Shown piece by piece: positions 27,072 through 36,621 of a stretch of 64,000 nucleotides of DNA. A program made the translations under genes and the position numbers. Numbering within the stretch: the first letter of the stretch is position 1; each line of letters starts with the position of its first letter. Below the pieces are notes generated by a model. The model searched no databases and was not told the origin of the DNA. It was given only the letters and a program-made list of their open reading frames with translations. Origin of the DNA: CAYTGM01 sp964437365 (GTDB lineage: Bacteria; Sumerlaeota; Sumerlaeia; SLMS01); NCBI GenBank assembly GCA_964437365.1, contig CAYTGM010000012.1:1-64000 (forward strand). The letters are read 5' to 3'.

Positions 27072-28976
27072 TTGTCGGAACATTCTAGGAAAAGTCAAAG
27101 TGACCAGGGGAGCGGCAGCTCGTCACGAATGAGCCGAACTCAGGCTTTGCTGCCGTTAAGTCGATTTCTTTCCAGAAAAAATCCGGAAGGGGAAGAGATC
27201 TTTCTTCTTCTTCTTGCTGTCATCGTTGGAGTCAGCATGGGGGCAATCTCAGCCCTGATGCGCGAGCTCGTCCATTTGAGTCACGAATTTCTCTTCGAGC
27301 CAGCGGGTGAGGGAAGGCTCTTTGGAGAAACTCCCGGAGGAGCTTTCCTCAAAGGAGCACTTCAGGTTTCACTCCCAGCGATCGGAGGCCTCGTGGTAGG
27401 ATTCTTCATCTATCGCCTGCTTCACCTGAGTGGTGGCCACGGGGTGGCAAATGTGATGAAGGCGATTGCAACGGGAAATGTGAAGCTGGCGCCAAGCATG
27501 GCGATCAAGTCGGGCTCTTCTGTTATTACAATTACGAGTGGTGGTTCTTGTGGCCAGGAAGGCCCCATCATTGAGATCGGGAGTGTTGTCGGTTCACTTT
27601 TCGGTCAAAGGATGAAAGTTTCTCGAGAAAAGACAGGGACCTTGATCGGGTGCGGAGCAGCTGCAGGTATCGCTGGCGTTTTTAATGCACCGATCGGCGG
27701 AGTCTTTCTGGCGCTTGAGCTTCTCATGCGAGACTTTGCGGTGCGATCTTTCGGACCAGTCGCTGTTGCTGCCGTTGTGGGTTCTGTTACAAGTCAGCTT
27801 CTGTTGCCCGGTCAGCCCATTTTCGCCGCGATCAGCACTGATATGCTCACAAGTATCAGCAATACCTCCTACACCCAGGTTGTGATGTTTTCTGTGTTAG
27901 GGTTAATGTGCGGACTGGGAGGCGCTCTGCTCGTCTATGCACTGTTTAAGGCTCACGATATTTTTCAGACCTTGAATATACCGCTTTGGCTCAAACCTGC
28001 TTTTGGTGGACTGGCCGTCGGAGTCGTAGGTCTTGCTTTTCCAGATATACTCGGCGAAGGATACGATTTCGTAAAGAACCAGATTCTCCATACCAGTGAC
28101 CCTCAGTATGTCCTCTCGCTTTCCTGGAAGCTGGCAGGGTTCTTTCTGTTCATCGCCCTGCTGAAAATATTCGCAACAAGCATGACGCTTGGCTCCGGTG
28201 GTACCGGAGGATCGCTCGCTCCAGCCATGGTTGTTGGAGCGATGCTCGGAGCAGGAGTCGGAGTTGTCTGCAACATCATATCGCCAGAGGCTTCTCCTGA
28301 TATCAGTGTGTTCTCCATGGTGGGAATGGCGGGCACTGTCACAAGTTCCCTGCATATACGCATAGCGGGTATGCTGATCGTTTATGAGGTCGCAGGCGCC
28401 CACTATCAGTTGATGCTCCCCCTGATGATTACCGTCGCCGTTTCTTCGATGACTTCCCTCTTTCTAAAGCAGGGTTCTGTCTACACGCTTTCGCTTCTTC
28501 GTGACGGTTTTGACGTAGATGAGGCAATTCAGCGAGCCCGGGATCCTCTTGTGCAGATGAAAGTGAAGGATATTATGCAGAGTGAGTTTACTAAACTCTC
28601 ACCCCACGCGGATCTTGCGGAAGTTCTTGAAACCTTCAGCCTCAGTGAAGATGATGCGTTTGTTGTCGTGGGTGAAGAGGAAGAAATGCTTGGACTGATT
28701 TCTACGAAGGATTTGAGGGGGGTCCTCCATTTAAGAGAGGTTGGTGTGGCGATTATTGCGGCTGATGCGATGGATCCAAATCCCTCTACGCTCTCACCTG
28801 ATTCACCCGTAAGCGATGCACTGGAGATTTTTAACACGACAGATTCGCTTGGAATTCCCGTTGTTTCTTCAAAAGGGGGTAAGCGCAGGTCCGTTGGGAT
28901 GGTCAGCCGAATTTCGGTGCTGAACGCGATGGGGATTCGAGAGACTTCCAGTTCTATTGAGCTTCAAAGGGGCTGA
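27072..28976 (+). CDS. ClC-family chloride channel/antiporter with CBS domains
   Basis: The N-terminal 440 residues contain the ClC helices. Selectivity motifs seen are KSGSSVITITSGGSCGQEGP with the gating glutamate at 163 (the usual Lys/Arg before it is Gln162), and GGTGGSLAPAMVVGAMLG for the GxFxP element, where Phe is Leu. Two C-terminal CBS domains follow (about 490-620: VKDIMQSEFTKLSPHADLAEVLETF; AADAMDPNPSTLSPDSPVSDALEIF), which normally bind adenine nucleotides. The reading frame opens with TTG at 27072; an ATG at 27129 (codon 20) is an alternative and loses only disordered residues. Confidence 0.92.
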   Translation: MSEHSRKSQSDQGSGSSSRMSRTQALLPLSRFLSRKNPEGEEIFLLLLAVIVGVSMGAISALMRELVHLSHEFLFEPAGEGRLFGETPGGAFLKGALQVSLPAIGGLVVGFFIYRLLHLSGGHGVANVMKAIATGNVKLAPSMAIKSGSSVITITSGGSCGQEGPIIEIGSVVGSLFGQRMKVSREKTGTLIGCGAAAGIAGVFNAPIGGVFLALELLMRDFAVRSFGPVAVAAVVGSVTSQLLLPGQPIFAAISTDMLTSISNTSYTQVVMFSVLGLMCGLGGALLVYALFKAHDIFQTLNIPLWLKPAFGGLAVGVVGLAFPDILGEGYDFVKNQILHTSDPQYVLSLSWKLAGFFLFIALLKIFATSMTLGSGGTGGSLAPAMVVGAMLGAGVGVVCNIISPEASPDISVFSMVGMAGTVTSSLHIRIAGMLIVYEVAGAHYQLMLPLMITVAVSSMTSLFLKQGSVYTLSLLRDGFDVDEAIQRARDPLVQMKVKDIMQSEFTKLSPHADLAEVLETFSLSEDDAFVVVGEEEEMLGLISTKDLRGVLHLREVGVAIIAADAMDPNPSTLSPDSPVSDALEIFNTTDSLGIPVVSSKGGKRRSVGMVSRISVLNAMGIRETSSSIELQRG

Positions 28977-29270
28977 TTCCCGCCCTTTGGTGTTAAGTCT
29001 TTTGGTCTGAACTCTTCGGTGATAGGTGTCGGCAGGAGAGGCACGAAGTGATGCGCGGTGCTGAGCGTCTCAGGAAAAGTCTCCTCTGACTTCATGGTTT
29101 TCACCCCTTCAAATCCCTCCGATGCCCTCAGATCTCTCGATTTAGGATATTTTCTTCTCGTAGATAAGTGGAAGTTTTCCTTGAGCCTGATAGAGCACTT
29201 CGGGAGGCTAGTTGGGAAACTGGAAGGTAAAGTCAGGATTACGCCTCCGAATAGTAAAGGTTAAGATCCA

Positions 29271-32200
29271 ATGGTGAGAAATGTCTTAGCGCTTAATCGG
29301 CGCGCAGCATTTACGTTTACTGCCTTAATGGCAGCGGGGATTCTTGCGTCTCCCCAATCTTCAAGCGCTCTTGATCCTAAGCTTCAGCCCTATGCTTCGA
29401 TTCAAGGTGTGGAAAAGATCAGTCTGAATCTTTTGAAGGCCGGCGATGAAGCACGGAGTACGAATAAACGGCTCGGTGAAACTTTCAATCGCTATATGGT
29501 TCAGAGAGATAAGCAGGGAAATCTGCTTGTCGAGATTGTCTGTACTGAAGTGACGGATAATCTATTGAAGGTTATCGAGAAAAGTGGACTGAATCTGGTT
29601 CACAGCTCTGAGATGTTTAATCGTGTTACTGTCTCCTCTAATGATGCCAATGCCATTTACGGTTTAGCTTCGTTGGATGAAGTGACAATGATTCGTCCGG
29701 TATACGGGTACGCGACCTCTGGAATATTTGATGCAAAGCAGTCGGGTGCAAAAATGCCACCTGATAGACCGCTGGATGATTGGTCTGGTGATGCTCGTGG
29801 AGGTGGACAGCTTGCTCACGGTGTCGTTTCGGGAGACCCCGATCTCTGGGATCAGGGTTACTTAGGTCAGCTTGTAAATGCTGATGACGACATAAACCAG
29901 GAACAAGTGAACGCAAGAATTGGTATTATCTCAGACAGCTTCGCCAGTGATCAAACATTGCCAGATCTAACACCGGAAAATGGTGTTGGTATCGCTGAAA
30001 TTAAATTTACTGCAATGGCCGGCCAGGATTATACAGTTGTAGTTGAGACTCCAGAACCGAATGTCAGTTTTGAACTCACTACTAATTTTACAGAGAATGT
30101 CACACTTGCAAGCTCATCTGATAATGCAGCTCCATTCTGTGATGCGGTTGTTAATCTTGTTGAGGGACAGGCCTCCGGATTTACCAATAGGTTTGCTGCT
30201 GAAGAGGAATACCCGAATAGTAGCTGTGGTACTGGGGATGGGTTCAAGCTCTACGGGTTTAATGCAGATATAGAATCAGAGGTCATAATACGGGTAAGGA
30301 CTGACGACTTTAGTCCTGCAAGCATTTCTGTCCGTACAACCTGTGATACTGCAAATTCAGAAGTTGCTTGCGCCAGCTCCTTTGATTCACTTCCAGGTGA
30401 AGATAACGTAATCGCAAATATGATTAATCAAGCGACAGGCGATCTCCCTCCGAGTGTTATCATTCTTAAAGAAGGAGCATCCTCTCTTTTCGGTGATCTG
30501 ATTAATGAAGGCGCCGCCATGGGAGAAGTTATACATGATATTGCTCCTCAAGCGGAATTGGGTTTCCACACTGCACTCGGTGGTGAAGCAACCTTCGCCG
30601 AGGGTATCTATCTTTTGGCTGGACTGATTGATAATGCAAGCGATGAGATATTCGGTGCGGATATCGTTGTTGACGATATAATTTATTTTGCAGAGCCAAT
30701 GTTCCAACCTGGCCTTGTTGAATCTGCAGTAAATGAGGCTTATGAAAGAACTGGTATCACGTATTTTTCTGCGGCTGGAAATAGCGCTAACTCGGCATTG
30801 AATGAAATATATACAGATGTCAGTGGTGGATCAGATGGAATAGGCTACCCTGATGGCAATGATCTGCATCGTTGGGCTTCCACAGGTACCGGATACCTCC
30901 CCATCACAATCGACCCTGGGTTCAACTTGATGGCTGTCCTGCAATGGAACCAGCCTTATTCGAGTCTTTCCTCAGCAGGCAATGGAGCGCAGATCGACCT
31001 TGATGCCTATCTGCTCTTCGAGAAGGGATCCAATGGCTTTGAGGAAGTTTATCAAGATGTGGTGGGTGATCGTTACTCCATCAATCTTCAAGGTCGGACG
31101 GGATTCCCCCTCGGCGATCCTCTAGAAATTATCTCCTGGACCAACGATACTGGTGCACCTGTTACGGTTTACTATGCAGTAAATCATGTGAATGGTATGA
31201 AGGATGGCATCCCCCAGAACTCGCATCTTCCACTTGAATTGCGCGTCGTATTTTTTGAGTCAGACGGTGGAATTCCTGGAATCATCAACGGAGCAATCGC
31301 TGGTGATGGTATCAATATCGACGGAATTGATCCCAACAACCCTAATACGGGTGGGTCAACGATCTATGGGCACGCAACAGCTCAGGGAGCTATCTCGGTT
31401 GCTGCAGTAAACTACTTCGATTCTCCTCTCGATCCGCGCCTCGATACGAGGTTTGGACCTACAAATGAAATTGATCCTGAGCCCTTCAGTTCACAAGGTG
31501 GAGAAATTAGGAAATATTTCGACGCAAGAGGCGGGTTACTCCCGGAGGTCTTAACCTCATTCGAGCCTGATATCTCTGCTGCTGATGCAATCAATACGAC
31601 CTTCTTCCCACCCTTCCAGCTGGACTTTTCGGTTTCGGATTTTGATGGAGATGGCGCTCCGAATTTCTTCGGTACCTCTGCTGCCGCACCGAGCGCGGCA
31701 GCCGTAGCGGCTCTCTTACTCTCAGTTAATAATGGTCTTTCGAATGGAGAGATTATTGCCGCATTGAAGAACACAGCCATCGATGTCAAAGGTTTGAGAG
31801 CGGCACCAGGAACAGATAATGTCTCTGGCGTCGGGCTGATCAACGCTCCTGCCGCAGTTAACTACATCATCCAAAACTACGGAACAACCACAGGTCTTCA
31901 GTCTCCCGACAAAATCGTCTTCTCTGCTTCTGAGGAGAGTTTCTCAGGATCAGGATGGACAGGCGAAACACCTCCAGGATTTACATCTCCATCGCCTACC
32001 GTTGGGTTCAATCAGATGAGTCTCACTGCCACAAATACTTTTAATACTCTTGGCTGGCTTAAGTCTCCAGACTTTCTCCTAAGTCCTAACCAGGGAGTTT
32101 CTCCGCCTTATTTCTTAAACGGGAACCCTGGATTAAAGTCACTCGTGCAATTGAACACCACTATCGAAGGATCTAATACTTTCAGCAGTCAGGCCTCAAC

Positions 32201-32999
32201 TTTCCGCACGAGGATGTCGAGCAGAACTTTTCAGAACTCTTCTGTTATGGTTGTTACCTCGGCGGGAGCTGGACGCATATCTCCTGCATCAGGAATCCCA
32301 AGAGCATACGATCAATTTTTCGAACTTCCGCCTTCAGAAGCTGGGTTCAATATGTACTATGATCTGCTCGGTTTCGATAATGAAGGCCTGACAGGCAATG
32401 TCAAAACAATCAATGAAACCAAGATAAAAGCGTATCCTGCAGGAACAGATTCACTAACTAATTCGCGACAGGAATTGCTTCGAATCTTTTCCATCAGTGA
32501 CTACGGCTGGAGCACTGGAAACGCATCACCTGCTATACAGCCCGTTTCAGGACAGAGGACAGAAAAAGGACTTCAGCTTGGACCAGCTCCATCTCCATTC
32601 TCACTCTCTTTCGGTTTCTGGGACGCACCGACGGGTGTCTTCCTCGAGGCTGGTCGGGTCTATGCAATTAAAGTCAGAGTTTCATCCAATGTACCTGAGG
32701 AATTGAAACAGGAGCTCCCAACATTCAGGATCAGGGCTTATACTGGAAGTCTGGAACTCGCCCAGTATCTGGATATCAACTCTGTGAATGAAGGAGCTAA
32801 CACACCAATCAGCAACGAGTCTGTGCTCTACACACTCTTCTTCTCAGCTCCGCCTGAACTTACGGGCGAACAACTTCACATGGCGTTCGACTACCTGTAT
32901 ATCCCCGGTGAAGATGCTTCACAGACGGTTACCTTTGAAACGCTCAACATTACATCCTATCAGAAGCCAGAAATCGATATTCCGATTCAAAACCCCTAA
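29271..32999 (+). CDS. Large secreted subtilase/sedolisin-like serine protease
   Basis: A signal peptide covers about residues 1-33. The catalytic Asp222 is in RIGIISDSF. Where subtilases have H-G-T, this protein has E413-G in LINEGAAMGEVIHDIAPQAEL, giving an E/D/S set as in sedolisins (S53-like). The oxyanion Asn is in FSAAGNSAN and nucleophile Ser803 is in FFGTSAAAPSAAAVAALLL. About 190 residues separate Asp and Glu, much more than usual. The extra segment is a beta-rich, Cys-containing insert at roughly 240-370. After the catalytic domain are about 400 residues of beta-type C-terminal region. No close C-terminal sorting tail is seen (ends PIQNP). Confidence 0.85.
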   Translation: MVRNVLALNRRAAFTFTALMAAGILASPQSSSALDPKLQPYASIQGVEKISLNLLKAGDEARSTNKRLGETFNRYMVQRDKQGNLLVEIVCTEVTDNLLKVIEKSGLNLVHSSEMFNRVTVSSNDANAIYGLASLDEVTMIRPVYGYATSGIFDAKQSGAKMPPDRPLDDWSGDARGGGQLAHGVVSGDPDLWDQGYLGQLVNADDDINQEQVNARIGIISDSFASDQTLPDLTPENGVGIAEIKFTAMAGQDYTVVVETPEPNVSFELTTNFTENVTLASSSDNAAPFCDAVVNLVEGQASGFTNRFAAEEEYPNSSCGTGDGFKLYGFNADIESEVIIRVRTDDFSPASISVRTTCDTANSEVACASSFDSLPGEDNVIANMINQATGDLPPSVIILKEGASSLFGDLINEGAAMGEVIHDIAPQAELGFHTALGGEATFAEGIYLLAGLIDNASDEIFGADIVVDDIIYFAEPMFQPGLVESAVNEAYERTGITYFSAAGNSANSALNEIYTDVSGGSDGIGYPDGNDLHRWASTGTGYLPITIDPGFNLMAVLQWNQPYSSLSSAGNGAQIDLDAYLLFEKGSNGFEEVYQDVVGDRYSINLQGRTGFPLGDPLEIISWTNDTGAPVTVYYAVNHVNGMKDGIPQNSHLPLELRVVFFESDGGIPGIINGAIAGDGINIDGIDPNNPNTGGSTIYGHATAQGAISVAAVNYFDSPLDPRLDTRFGPTNEIDPEPFSSQGGEIRKYFDARGGLLPEVLTSFEPDISAADAINTTFFPPFQLDFSVSDFDGDGAPNFFGTSAAAPSAAAVAALLLSVNNGLSNGEIIAALKNTAIDVKGLRAAPGTDNVSGVGLINAPAAVNYIIQNYGTTTGLQSPDKIVFSASEESFSGSGWTGETPPGFTSPSPTVGFNQMSLTATNTFNTLGWLKSPDFLLSPNQGVSPPYFLNGNPGLKSLVQLNTTIEGSNTFSSQASTFRTRMSSRTFQNSSVMVVTSAGAGRISPASGIPRAYDQFFELPPSEAGFNMYYDLLGFDNEGLTGNVKTINETKIKAYPAGTDSLTNSRQELLRIFSISDYGWSTGNASPAIQPVSGQRTEKGLQLGPAPSPFSLSFGFWDAPTGVFLEAGRVYAIKVRVSSNVPEELKQELPTFRIRAYTGSLELAQYLDINSVNEGANTPISNESVLYTLFFSAPPELTGEQLHMAFDYLYIPGEDASQTVTFETLNITSYQKPEIDIPIQNP

Positions 33000-33027
33000 A
33001 CACACCACATCCTCATTGACTGAGTTG

Positions 33028-33060
33028 CCCGGGCTGATCTTCAGCCCGGGTTTTCTTTTT
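33028..33060 (+). terminator. Rho-independent terminator after the protease
   Basis: CCCGGGCTGA (33028-33037) pairs with TCAGCCCGGG (33041-33050) across TCT and is followed by TTTTCTTTTT. This is one of the strongest terminators in the window. Confidence 0.92.
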
Positions 33061-33158
33061 TCAATTCTCATCGCAACGGCAACCTTATCTTGACTTGAGT
33101 CGCCTGAATTGACTCGGCACCATCCAGAACAAGTTCAGGTGAGAGAAAGCATAGTAAA

Positions 33159-34031
33159 ATGATTCCTCCTTTAGGTTCACATATGAGTATCGCCGGCGGA
33201 GTGTTCAAGGCCCCCGCGCGAGCCGCGAAGGTTCACTGCACCGCCCTTCAGATCTTCGTGAAAAACAACAACCGATGGGAAGGTCCTCCTATTACTGATG
33301 AAGCAGCTCATTCTTTTGGAGAAGAGCTTAAGACTCACGGCATCAAAATCAAAAATGTTTTCGCACACACGTGTTACCTGATCAACCTCGCCTCGCCGAA
33401 AACAGAGGTTGTTGCAAAAAGTATTAAGGCTCTCACCGACGAACTGAACCGATGCCAGCAACTCAGCCTTCCCGGGCTCGTCATGCATCCCGGCTCCCAT
33501 CTTGGAGAAGGACGCGAAAAAGGGATTAAACAAATTGCAAATCATCTTAACAAGATCTTCAATAAGACACCTGATGTAAAGACACGCCTCCTGCTTGAAA
33601 CAACCGCTGGCACGGGAAACAATCTTGGAGGACCCTTTGAGGATCTCGCCGAAATCATAGACCTCATCGAAGACAAGTCGCGCATCGGAGTTTGCCTCGA
33701 TACGTGTCACATTTTCGCTGCCGGTTATGACATAAGGGATGAGCAATCCTATAAGGAAACCATGAAGCAGTTCAGCAGCACAGTAGGTTTCAAATATCTC
33801 AAAGCGGTTCACCTGAATGACTCCAAGCATGATCTGGGATCACGCAAAGACCGACATGAGCACATAGGGCAGGGTATGATTGGTCAGGATGCTTTCAAGT
33901 TCCTCCTGACTGATGAACGCTTTTCAAAGGTCCCCATGTCTCTTGAAACGGATAAAGACGATGATCTTAAAGAAGACCGGGAGAATCTTGCGCTGCTATA
34001 CAAACTCGCCGGGGAGAAATACCCTGGATGA
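33159..34031 (+). CDS. nfo: Endonuclease IV
   Basis: This apurinic/apyrimidinic endonuclease (TIM barrel, three zinc ions) cuts DNA at abasic sites. The family blocks are present: LGSHMSIAGG at the start, VFAHTCYLINLAS, VMHPGSHLGEG, LLLETTAGTGNNLG, VCLDTCHIFAAGYD, AVHLNDSKHDLGSRKDRHEHIGQG and MSLETDK near the end. Metal ligands His, Glu and Asp sit in these blocks. The 290-residue length is standard. It is the first gene of a five-gene run that includes RNase D and MutS2; its stop overlaps the next start. Confidence 0.97.
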   Translation: MIPPLGSHMSIAGGVFKAPARAAKVHCTALQIFVKNNNRWEGPPITDEAAHSFGEELKTHGIKIKNVFAHTCYLINLASPKTEVVAKSIKALTDELNRCQQLSLPGLVMHPGSHLGEGREKGIKQIANHLNKIFNKTPDVKTRLLLETTAGTGNNLGGPFEDLAEIIDLIEDKSRIGVCLDTCHIFAAGYDIRDEQSYKETMKQFSSTVGFKYLKAVHLNDSKHDLGSRKDRHEHIGQGMIGQDAFKFLLTDERFSKVPMSLETDKDDDLKEDRENLALLYKLAGEKYPG

Positions 34032-34789
34032 TCGTTCGCCATCTTAATGGATATTATTATCTTTTCAGCCAGCTCCATCATGCGCGCCATACAGCCCAGA
34101 TTCTGGCGGCTCTGAAAGATGATGCCTTCGGGCCTTATTCAGATCGAGCTACCCTGTTAAGAGCAGCTCACGATCATGACGAAGGATGGAGACTCTGGGA
34201 AGAGTCTCCGCGTTTTGCACCCAATGGTTTACCTATTAACTTCACAGAGATGGATAAGGATGAACACGATGATATATGGAATCGTGGTATCTTCTCTGCC
34301 CTTCGACAAATCGGACCCGAAGCAGCCGTCTACATAGCCAGGCATTCACAAGCTGTTATGGCTCATGACGGGGATGCGATTCCTGAGGACGAACAGGATC
34401 TACTCAAGGCCCTCCAGAACAGAGCCTGGCCAGATGTTGAGCAGTCTGTACGTGAAAGAAATACCAGGAATGGCTATCAGCCACTCTTCTTTTCAGACGG
34501 GTTATCACTCCTGGCCCTGGCCGGATGGAATACAGAACTGGAATTCAAGCTTCCCAGCATGTCTGAGGAATATTCAGTTAAAGCAACACGCATAGATGAC
34601 TGGACTGTCCAGGTAGACCCCTGGCCATTTGTCCTCGATTCAATTAAGGATCTCAGGATTGATGGATACGTAGTCCATGAGAACCAGATTCACCAGACTG
34701 CTGAAATTCTAAAGGAACCGCGTGAACACCGCATTCGAATCCAGACACAAGTCGTTCCTTTGGGATATACAGGTGAGGAAGAGGATTAA
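34028..34789 (+). CDS. DUF3891-family protein
   Basis: The 253-residue soluble protein matches the DUF3891 layout: an N-terminal YYYLFSQLHHARHTAQILA helix, then AAHDHDEGWRLWEESPRF, an IARHSQAVMAHDGD helix and a beta-rich end. The paired HD/HDHD-like residues suggest a metal-binding helical bundle similar to HD-domain hydrolases, but no activity is known. ATGA overlap with nfo and immediate contact with the FKBP gene place it in an operon with DNA-repair and RNA-processing enzymes. Confidence 0.8.
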   Translation: MIVRHLNGYYYLFSQLHHARHTAQILAALKDDAFGPYSDRATLLRAAHDHDEGWRLWEESPRFAPNGLPINFTEMDKDEHDDIWNRGIFSALRQIGPEAAVYIARHSQAVMAHDGDAIPEDEQDLLKALQNRAWPDVEQSVRERNTRNGYQPLFFSDGLSLLALAGWNTELEFKLPSMSEEYSVKATRIDDWTVQVDPWPFVLDSIKDLRIDGYVVHENQIHQTAEILKEPREHRIRIQTQVVPLGYTGEEED

Positions 34790-35341
34790 ATGATGACAAA
34801 TTACTCAAGGGGTTCGACTTCTGTGTTCAGGAAGTTTGTCTATGCAATGTGTTTCTTTCTTTCAGTCGGAGCGCTCAGCGGCTGTGAGCAGCAGGAAGAT
34901 ATACAAGATCAACAGAGCAAAGAAACTGTAGAGAACGTCTCTCCGACCCCCGAGCCCACACCTGCAATCACCCCAACGCCCACCTTAGTTCCTGTCCCCA
35001 CCACGATAGAGCTGGAAAACGGAATTCGCTATCAGGTTCTTCGTCCTGGTAGGGGAGAGGTGGTTGAGGAAAGCCAACGACCACTGATCACCTTGAGGGA
35101 CGAAAGTGAGGAACTTATTCTTGACCATTTTGATGGCGAGATCTCATTTCTCGTTGGTAGTGGCCAGGGATTCCCCGGGCTTGACTTGGCCGTCCGAGGG
35201 ATGCAGGTCGGAGAAGAACGACGCGTTTGGATTCCTGAAGACTTGCTCTGGGAATCATATCATAAAGGAACCGTGGAGGAATTTGAAGTCTACATTATAC
35301 TTCACGATATTCTTCCAGATGATCAAACAGAAATGGATTAA
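34790..35341 (+). CDS. FKBP-like peptidyl-prolyl isomerase lipoprotein, divergent
   Basis: A lipoprotein signal with lipobox LSGC at 29-32 is followed by a Pro/Thr-rich spacer of about 35 residues. A roughly 105-residue FKBP-type domain then follows, recognised by FLVGSGQGFPGLDLAVRGMQVGEERRVWIPEDLLW. The first FKBP strand, usually VxVHYTG, is poorly kept (PLITLRDESEEL), so isomerase activity is uncertain. It starts right after the DUF3891 stop and ends 3 bases before the rnd start. Confidence 0.82.
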   Translation: MMTNYSRGSTSVFRKFVYAMCFFLSVGALSGCEQQEDIQDQQSKETVENVSPTPEPTPAITPTPTLVPVPTTIELENGIRYQVLRPGRGEVVEESQRPLITLRDESEELILDHFDGEISFLVGSGQGFPGLDLAVRGMQVGEERRVWIPEDLLWESYHKGTVEEFEVYIILHDILPDDQTEMD

Positions 35342-35344
35342 GAA

Positions 35345-36526
35345 GTGGCTGAACAAGAAGAGAATTACATATATATAACAGATGACCGCGACCTTGAAAA
35401 GGCCTGCAAGTCTCTCGCACAAAGTGATCGACTGGCTGTTGACACAGAATTCATCGGGGAAAAGTACTACTATCGGCGCGTTGAGCTGCTTCAACTGAGC
35501 GCCGGAAACGGCATTTTCCTGGTGGATATGCAGGAGGTTGATAATCTCAAGCCTCTCTCGGACCTGCTTGGAAACAAGAATATCCTGAAGGTCTTTCACG
35601 CGGGGTCACAGGATGTAGAAATTATTAAGAGAATCTTTGGAGTAGAGCCCCTTCCTCTGTTTGATACACAGATCGCGGCGGCTCTCCTGGGGTATGGAGC
35701 ACAAATCTCACTCTCAAACCTGACGCATCAATTATTGAGAGTGAAAATGTCATCCAAACATTCTACAAGCGACTGGAGTCATCGCCCTCTCTCGAAGGCT
35801 CAGCTTAAATATGCTGCCGACGATGTAGAAACACTTTTGGATATACACTTGAAGTTGAAAGAAGCACTCGAATCGAAAAAGCGCACGCACTGGTTCGATG
35901 ACGAGCTTAAGAGCCGACTTGAGAACTGGCTCGACCTTGGTGAAGAAACACCTGATTCTCTGTTTAAGCGTATCAAAGATTGGATGTCATTGAGTCGACA
36001 AGAGCTAGCACTACTTCGCGAGCTCGCCGTCTGGCGTGAACAGCAGGCTCAGTCCGATGACCTTCCTAGGAAACATGTGATGCCTGATGAAGGCTTGATC
36101 GAAATCTGCCGGTTTCAGCCTCGCGATATGAAAGCGGCGCAGAAAGCTCGGCGGATTCCCATGTCGAAGTTTCGTGATCATATCAAGGCGATCATTGCGT
36201 GTATGGACCGCGCACAGAAATTGAGCCCTGATGACTGGCCAGAAAAGCCCACGCAGAAAAGGCCGATGATCATCCCCGGTGTGCTCGAGATCTGCCAGGC
36301 GTTGCTGCGCTTTCGAGCAGATGAGATCGGCGTTGCCTCCTCTATTCTCTGTACAAGCTCGGAAATGCAAAGTATCGTGGCAAACTCTAACTGGAAGAAA
36401 TATCAGGACTTCCAACTCTTCCGAGGATGGAGACGGGAAGTGGTTGGTGAAGATATTTTGAATCTTCTGGAAGGGAAAATCTCTTTAAAAGTCGACTCAG
36501 AAGGGCAGCTGGAACTGAATAAATAG
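35345..36526 (+). CDS. rnd: Ribonuclease D
   Basis: This is a 3'-5' exoribonuclease that trims tRNA and other structured RNA ends. The DEDDy catalytic residues are visible: Asp33 and Glu35 in VDTEF, Asp90 in HAGSQD, and Tyr156/Asp160 in YAADD. An HRDC domain follows at about 215-290, and a further helical segment closes the 393-residue protein. Start codon is GTG, 3 bases after the previous stop. It is in the nfo-DUF3891-FKBP operon. Confidence 0.95.
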   Translation: MAEQEENYIYITDDRDLEKACKSLAQSDRLAVDTEFIGEKYYYRRVELLQLSAGNGIFLVDMQEVDNLKPLSDLLGNKNILKVFHAGSQDVEIIKRIFGVEPLPLFDTQIAAALLGYGAQISLSNLTHQLLRVKMSSKHSTSDWSHRPLSKAQLKYAADDVETLLDIHLKLKEALESKKRTHWFDDELKSRLENWLDLGEETPDSLFKRIKDWMSLSRQELALLRELAVWREQQAQSDDLPRKHVMPDEGLIEICRFQPRDMKAAQKARRIPMSKFRDHIKAIIACMDRAQKLSPDDWPEKPTQKRPMIIPGVLEICQALLRFRADEIGVASSILCTSSEMQSIVANSNWKKYQDFQLFRGWRREVVGEDILNLLEGKISLKVDSEGQLELNK

Positions 36527-36540
36527 TATTCACCCTTGCA

Positions 36541-36555
36541 TGGCACCGCCCTTGT
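36541..36555 (+). promoter_or_regulatory. Possible sigma-54 promoter before mutS2
   Basis: TGGCAC, 5 bases, then TTGT resembles the -24/-12 sigma-54 element (TGGCAC-N5-TTGC), with one mismatch in the -12 part. It lies 67 bases before the mutS2 GTG in the only sizeable gap of that gene run. A match of this quality can occur by chance. Confidence 0.25.
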
Positions 36556-36621
36556 ACCCTCAATGTGCGAGGCCACTTTCTTGAAGCTGGCGTTTTCAAA
36601 ATACCTGAAGTCTAAACGAAC

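Noticed and set aside
29058..29264. 68-codon frame just before the subtilase gene
   Set aside because: No ribosome-binding site or family resemblance; it lies where the protease promoter is expected.
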